This document shows positions 5,236-7,847 of a stretch of 7,847 nt of DNA, in pieces. This DNA is from an uncultured Clostridia bacterium. GTDB taxonomy: Bacteria > Bacillota > Clostridia > Oscillospirales > CAG-272. Made by a program: the position numbers and the translations under genes. Location: NCBI GenBank assembly GCA_946618395.1, contig CAMOLD010000058.1, positions 1-7,847 of the forward strand, in the 5' to 3' direction. Positions within the stretch are counted from its first letter, which is position 1. The number at the start of each line of letters is the position of its first letter. The notes under the pieces are model-generated. The model did no database searches. It was not told the origin of the DNA and saw only the letters and a program-made list of their open reading frames with translations.

Positions 5236-7847
5236 ATGAAAAAGAATCTTCGCAACTGCATCGAGCAACCAATGCCCGGCGAACGGCTGGATTTGCTGAA
5301 CCCCGGTGACCCCGGCGTTGCACAGGCGGCAGGACTTTTGCCCGACGTCAACCATGCCAAAACCGCGCTCTGGCGGTTTGCCGAGGTCAAACGCGTGCGC
5401 TTTGCGTTAAAGTCGCAGGCGTTTTCAGCGTTCCGTTTCTTCACCTTTTCGGTCTGGGCCGCCGGCGGCGCCGGCGGAACCTTCCTGCTCCGGCTGGAAA
5501 GCGATCAAACTCCCGGCGGCGAAAGCGGCTACACCTGCCTGCTGCCCATTACCCGTAACGGCTGGAATGATTACCGCATCGAGCTTCCGTTCTCCGGCGT
5601 TTCGGGCGATCCGCTGGGCTGGGATTTCATTCGCGCCGTGGTGCTGGATTGCGAGGCGGGCGGACAGAATAACTCTGCCGATACGGTCCTTTCGGTGGGG
5701 CAACTGTCGCTTTGGAAAGGGAACGCTCCTGCGCTCTATACAAGCCGCCCTGAGCTCAAAGGCGCTGCGGTGTTCTCCAAAACCGGAGCCTTTGCCATTG
5801 TCAACCGGTTGCGCGTTCCCGTCGCGCCGGACGGCAATCTTGCGGCAAAACCGTTTGAGGAAAACGGCGTTCTTTGGCTCCCTGTGGCGCCGGTTGCCGC
5901 CGTTTTGGGCAGACGCGCAAGCGCCGACGACCGCGCGCAAACGGTGCAGTTTGTCTATCGCCGCAACACCTATCGCTTCGGCACGCAGCCGTTCTATATG
6001 GAAAACGGCGAGCGCGTAGAACTGCGTTTTCGCCCCAAATTTGTTAACGGATCGCTGTTTTTCCCGGCCGATTTTCTTTGCTCGTTCTTCCATTGGCGGC
6101 AAATCTTCCGCGATGGAACCGGGCTTGTCATTCTTTCCAACCGCAAGCAAATTTTCAACCGCGAGTTGGAGGGGCCGTTCATCCGCGTTCTCAACGCCGA
6201 ATTAACGCTTCAAAAACCGGGCGGCAGACAGGTCATTGAGGATTTGCGCCGTCGCTGGGAGGGCTCTTCCAACAGCCGTCTGCTCCTTTCGCGCGAGGCA
6301 TGGACAGATTTGCGCCGTGCCGTCAAGACCGGCGAGTATGCCGCCCTGCTCTTCGACAAATTGAAAACGGCATACGGAAAGAAATCCGAATCCTTCCGGC
6401 AGACTCCCGTTTTTGAAGGCGCCGCCGCGCTCGGAACCGAAACGGCGACCCTTGCCGCAAACCGCATCCTTTCCTTTGGCGCGCTCTGGCGGCTGACCGG
6501 CGATAAAGCGTTTTTTGCACGCGCCAATGCGGAAATCGAGGCGCTTGCCGCCGCCGATTGGCAGGCAAAGGAAGCCCCCGCGCCCGCCGCACTTGCCGCA
6601 GTCGCGGTCGCGCTCTATTACGATTGGAGCCGGCAAAGTGCCGATGAAGCGTCAAAAATGCGCATGGAGCGCGTCCTGTTGCGCTCGTTTTTGCGCCCGG
6701 TTCTGGAAACCTACGGTGAAAGAACCATCCTCTGGCGCACGTCTGCCGCCGTTTGCGCGCAGGTGTATCAGGGTTTGAGCGCCGCGGCGTTCATTCTTTC
6801 GGATGTTTTCCCCGAGACCGCCGTGCGCGCCATGGAACGAATCCTTTCCGGTCTGCCAAACGATTGCCTCTCCCTGTATGCGCCGGACGGCGGATTTGCC
6901 GAGGGCGCGGCGGCATGGCAAACGACAACTGCCGCGCTTGCCGGAACGCTTGCCATGTTCCGGTCGGCTTGCGGAAGCACTTATGGAATGGAAGCCATGC
7001 TGGGATTCTTGCAAACCGCCTTTTTTGGAACGGCGATTGAAACCTCGCGCGGCGCATGGGACCCCAAAAATTGGGACGCCACCAGGCTGAACACCCCCTT
7101 CCTCGCTTGGTTTTCCGCATTCGGCAACGACCTGCCGGCGCGCTTGCGCGAGGAGGAAGTTACCTCCGGCAAAAAGCAGCCCGACGTTTTCGACCTGCTC
7201 TATTGGAGCGCACGCAAAACGGCGCTCGGAATTGCCAAAGAGGAGCTTCCGCCGGACGCCGTATATCGCCGGGCGGGACTTGCCGTCCTGCGTGAGGGCT
7301 GGGACGAAGAGGCAATGATCCTTTCGCTCCGCGGCGGTAGCAACGCCTTTGACGGGGTTGCCGATGCCGGCGCCTTCGGGCTGGACTGCGAAGGGAAGAC
7401 CTTTTTCACCGGGGCTTGCGCGTTGCTTTCCCAAAAGAGCGGGCAAAATCCGGCGGCGTCCGCCGCACTCTTGCAGGCAAAAGGAGCCGCCGACCGTGCC
7501 TTTGCCGTTGTTGATACCGGGGAGGCGCTCGCCGGTGCCGTCAAGCGCGGCAAACGCGGCGCGGCACTGCTTTCGGGCAGAAAAGTTGCCGTCATTCGGG
7601 ATGAGCTAATCGTTTCGGAGCCGACCGATCTTGTCTGGACGGCATACACGCCGGCAACCGTGAAAAAAATGAGCCACCGCACGTTGATTTTGGAACAAGA
7701 GGGCAAACAACTGCTCTGCCGCATTTTCGGAACGACCGGGGGCTGGAACGCAGAGGACGCCGGGAATGGATTGACCAAATTGACCATTCCCCTGCGGGTG
7801 CAGGCAAAATTGCACCTTTCGGTTGCCTGCCGGGCAATTTCCCAAGG
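5236..7847 (+). CDS. Large multidomain heparinase II/III-like protein, apparently catalytically altered (3' end outside window)
   Basis: An uninterrupted frame of 870 codons runs off the window. The ATG has GAAAGGG (5221-5227) 8 bases upstream and lies 27 bases after galT, so both share a transcript. Residues about 20-175 look like a beta jelly-roll carbohydrate-binding domain (NGWNDYRIELPF from 108, PLGWDFIRAVVLD from 126, then an LSVGQLSLW ending). Residues about 190-305 resemble the copper-amine-oxidase N1 domain (GVLWLPVAPVAAVLG, then a hairpin ending FFPADFLCSFFHW). Residues about 340-650 are alpha-helical and Ala-rich, with DGGFAEG at 551-557, fitting the heparinase toroid. From about 656, DLLYW, LREGWD and RGGSN lead to DAGAFGLDCEG (710-720), fitting the heparinase II/III beta-sandwich. 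The family normally uses Asn, Tyr and His; at the matching places I see T502/A504, A560 and D706. There is no signal peptide or membrane segment, so it should be cytoplasmic. Function is unknown; lyase activity is doubtful. Confidence 0.75.
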   Translation, partial: MKKNLRNCIEQPMPGERLDLLNPGDPGVAQAAGLLPDVNHAKTALWRFAEVKRVRFALKSQAFSAFRFFTFSVWAAGGAGGTFLLRLESDQTPGGESGYTCLLPITRNGWNDYRIELPFSGVSGDPLGWDFIRAVVLDCEAGGQNNSADTVLSVGQLSLWKGNAPALYTSRPELKGAAVFSKTGAFAIVNRLRVPVAPDGNLAAKPFEENGVLWLPVAPVAAVLGRRASADDRAQTVQFVYRRNTYRFGTQPFYMENGERVELRFRPKFVNGSLFFPADFLCSFFHWRQIFRDGTGLVILSNRKQIFNRELEGPFIRVLNAELTLQKPGGRQVIEDLRRRWEGSSNSRLLLSREAWTDLRRAVKTGEYAALLFDKLKTAYGKKSESFRQTPVFEGAAALGTETATLAANRILSFGALWRLTGDKAFFARANAEIEALAAADWQAKEAPAPAALAAVAVALYYDWSRQSADEASKMRMERVLLRSFLRPVLETYGERTILWRTSAAVCAQVYQGLSAAAFILSDVFPETAVRAMERILSGLPNDCLSLYAPDGGFAEGAAAWQTTTAALAGTLAMFRSACGSTYGMEAMLGFLQTAFFGTAIETSRGAWDPKNWDATRLNTPFLAWFSAFGNDLPARLREEEVTSGKKQPDVFDLLYWSARKTALGIAKEELPPDAVYRRAGLAVLREGWDEEAMILSLRGGSNAFDGVADAGAFGLDCEGKTFFTGACALLSQKSGQNPAASAALLQAKGAADRAFAVVDTGEALAGAVKRGKRGAALLSGRKVAVIRDELIVSEPTDLVWTAYTPATVKKMSHRTLILEQEGKQLLCRIFGTTGGWNAEDAGNGLTKLTIPLRVQAKLHLSVACRAISQ

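Noticed and set aside
3802..5355. 517-codon open frame on the minus strand antisense to galT
   Set aside because: It lies wholly over galT and the start of the next gene, shows no recognisable domain or ribosome site, and its composition (many G, A, V, Q and R) is what the complement of GC-rich third positions gives. galT on the + strand has full family motifs.
7056..7847. Several frames of 60-195 codons on both strands inside the large 3' gene
   Set aside because: All lie within one uninterrupted + strand frame from 5236 to the window end, which has a consistent domain order and a good ribosome site.

Overview
The window looks like a chromosomal segment from a low-to-mid GC Gram-positive bacterium, most likely a clostridial member of the Bacillota (Oscillospiraceae-like). 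The reasons are the ileS-lspA-RluD-type order common in Bacillota, a class II galactose-1-phosphate uridylyltransferase, A-rich leaders with consensus sigma-A-type promoters (three with an extended -10), and strong AGGAGG-type ribosome sites. The lineage is inferred from these features and not from any database search. No tRNA, rRNA, CRISPR array, insertion sequence or integrase is visible.

Left block (1-1766, + strand): the last 70 codons of isoleucyl-tRNA synthetase with its C-terminal zinc-binding cysteines, then lspA (lipoprotein signal peptidase), then an RluD-type pseudouridine synthase whose start overlaps the lspA stop by 8 bases. This is a housekeeping operon. It ends in a 20-bp perfect inverted repeat flanked by A and T runs (1780-1828), which should serve as a two-way terminator for the convergent gene on the other side.

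Middle block (1849-2831): a minus-strand gene encodes a 265-residue DEDDh 3'-5' exonuclease with a long, lysine/arginine-rich, low-complexity tail. A 185-bp divergent spacer separates it from a DeoR-family regulator and holds a good promoter in each direction, plus three A-tract repeats spaced exactly 10 bp in the regulator's leader.

Right block (2832-7847, + strand): a DeoR-family sugar-phosphate-type repressor, then galT behind its own perfect -35/-10 promoter, then, 27 bases downstream with no terminator, a very large gene that runs off the window. That gene (870 or more residues) reads as an N-terminal jelly-roll carbohydrate-binding-like domain, a copper-amine-oxidase-N1-like domain, an alpha/alpha toroid and a heparinase II/III-type C-terminal beta-sandwich. 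The conserved scaffold is recognisable, but the positions where I expect the catalytic Asn, Tyr and His are all replaced, and there is no signal peptide. A regulator, a Gal-1-P uridylyltransferase and a cytoplasmic, possibly non-catalytic polysaccharide-lyase homologue together suggest a locus that senses or handles a glycan-derived sugar. The link between these genes is inference. This is the most unusual part of the window.
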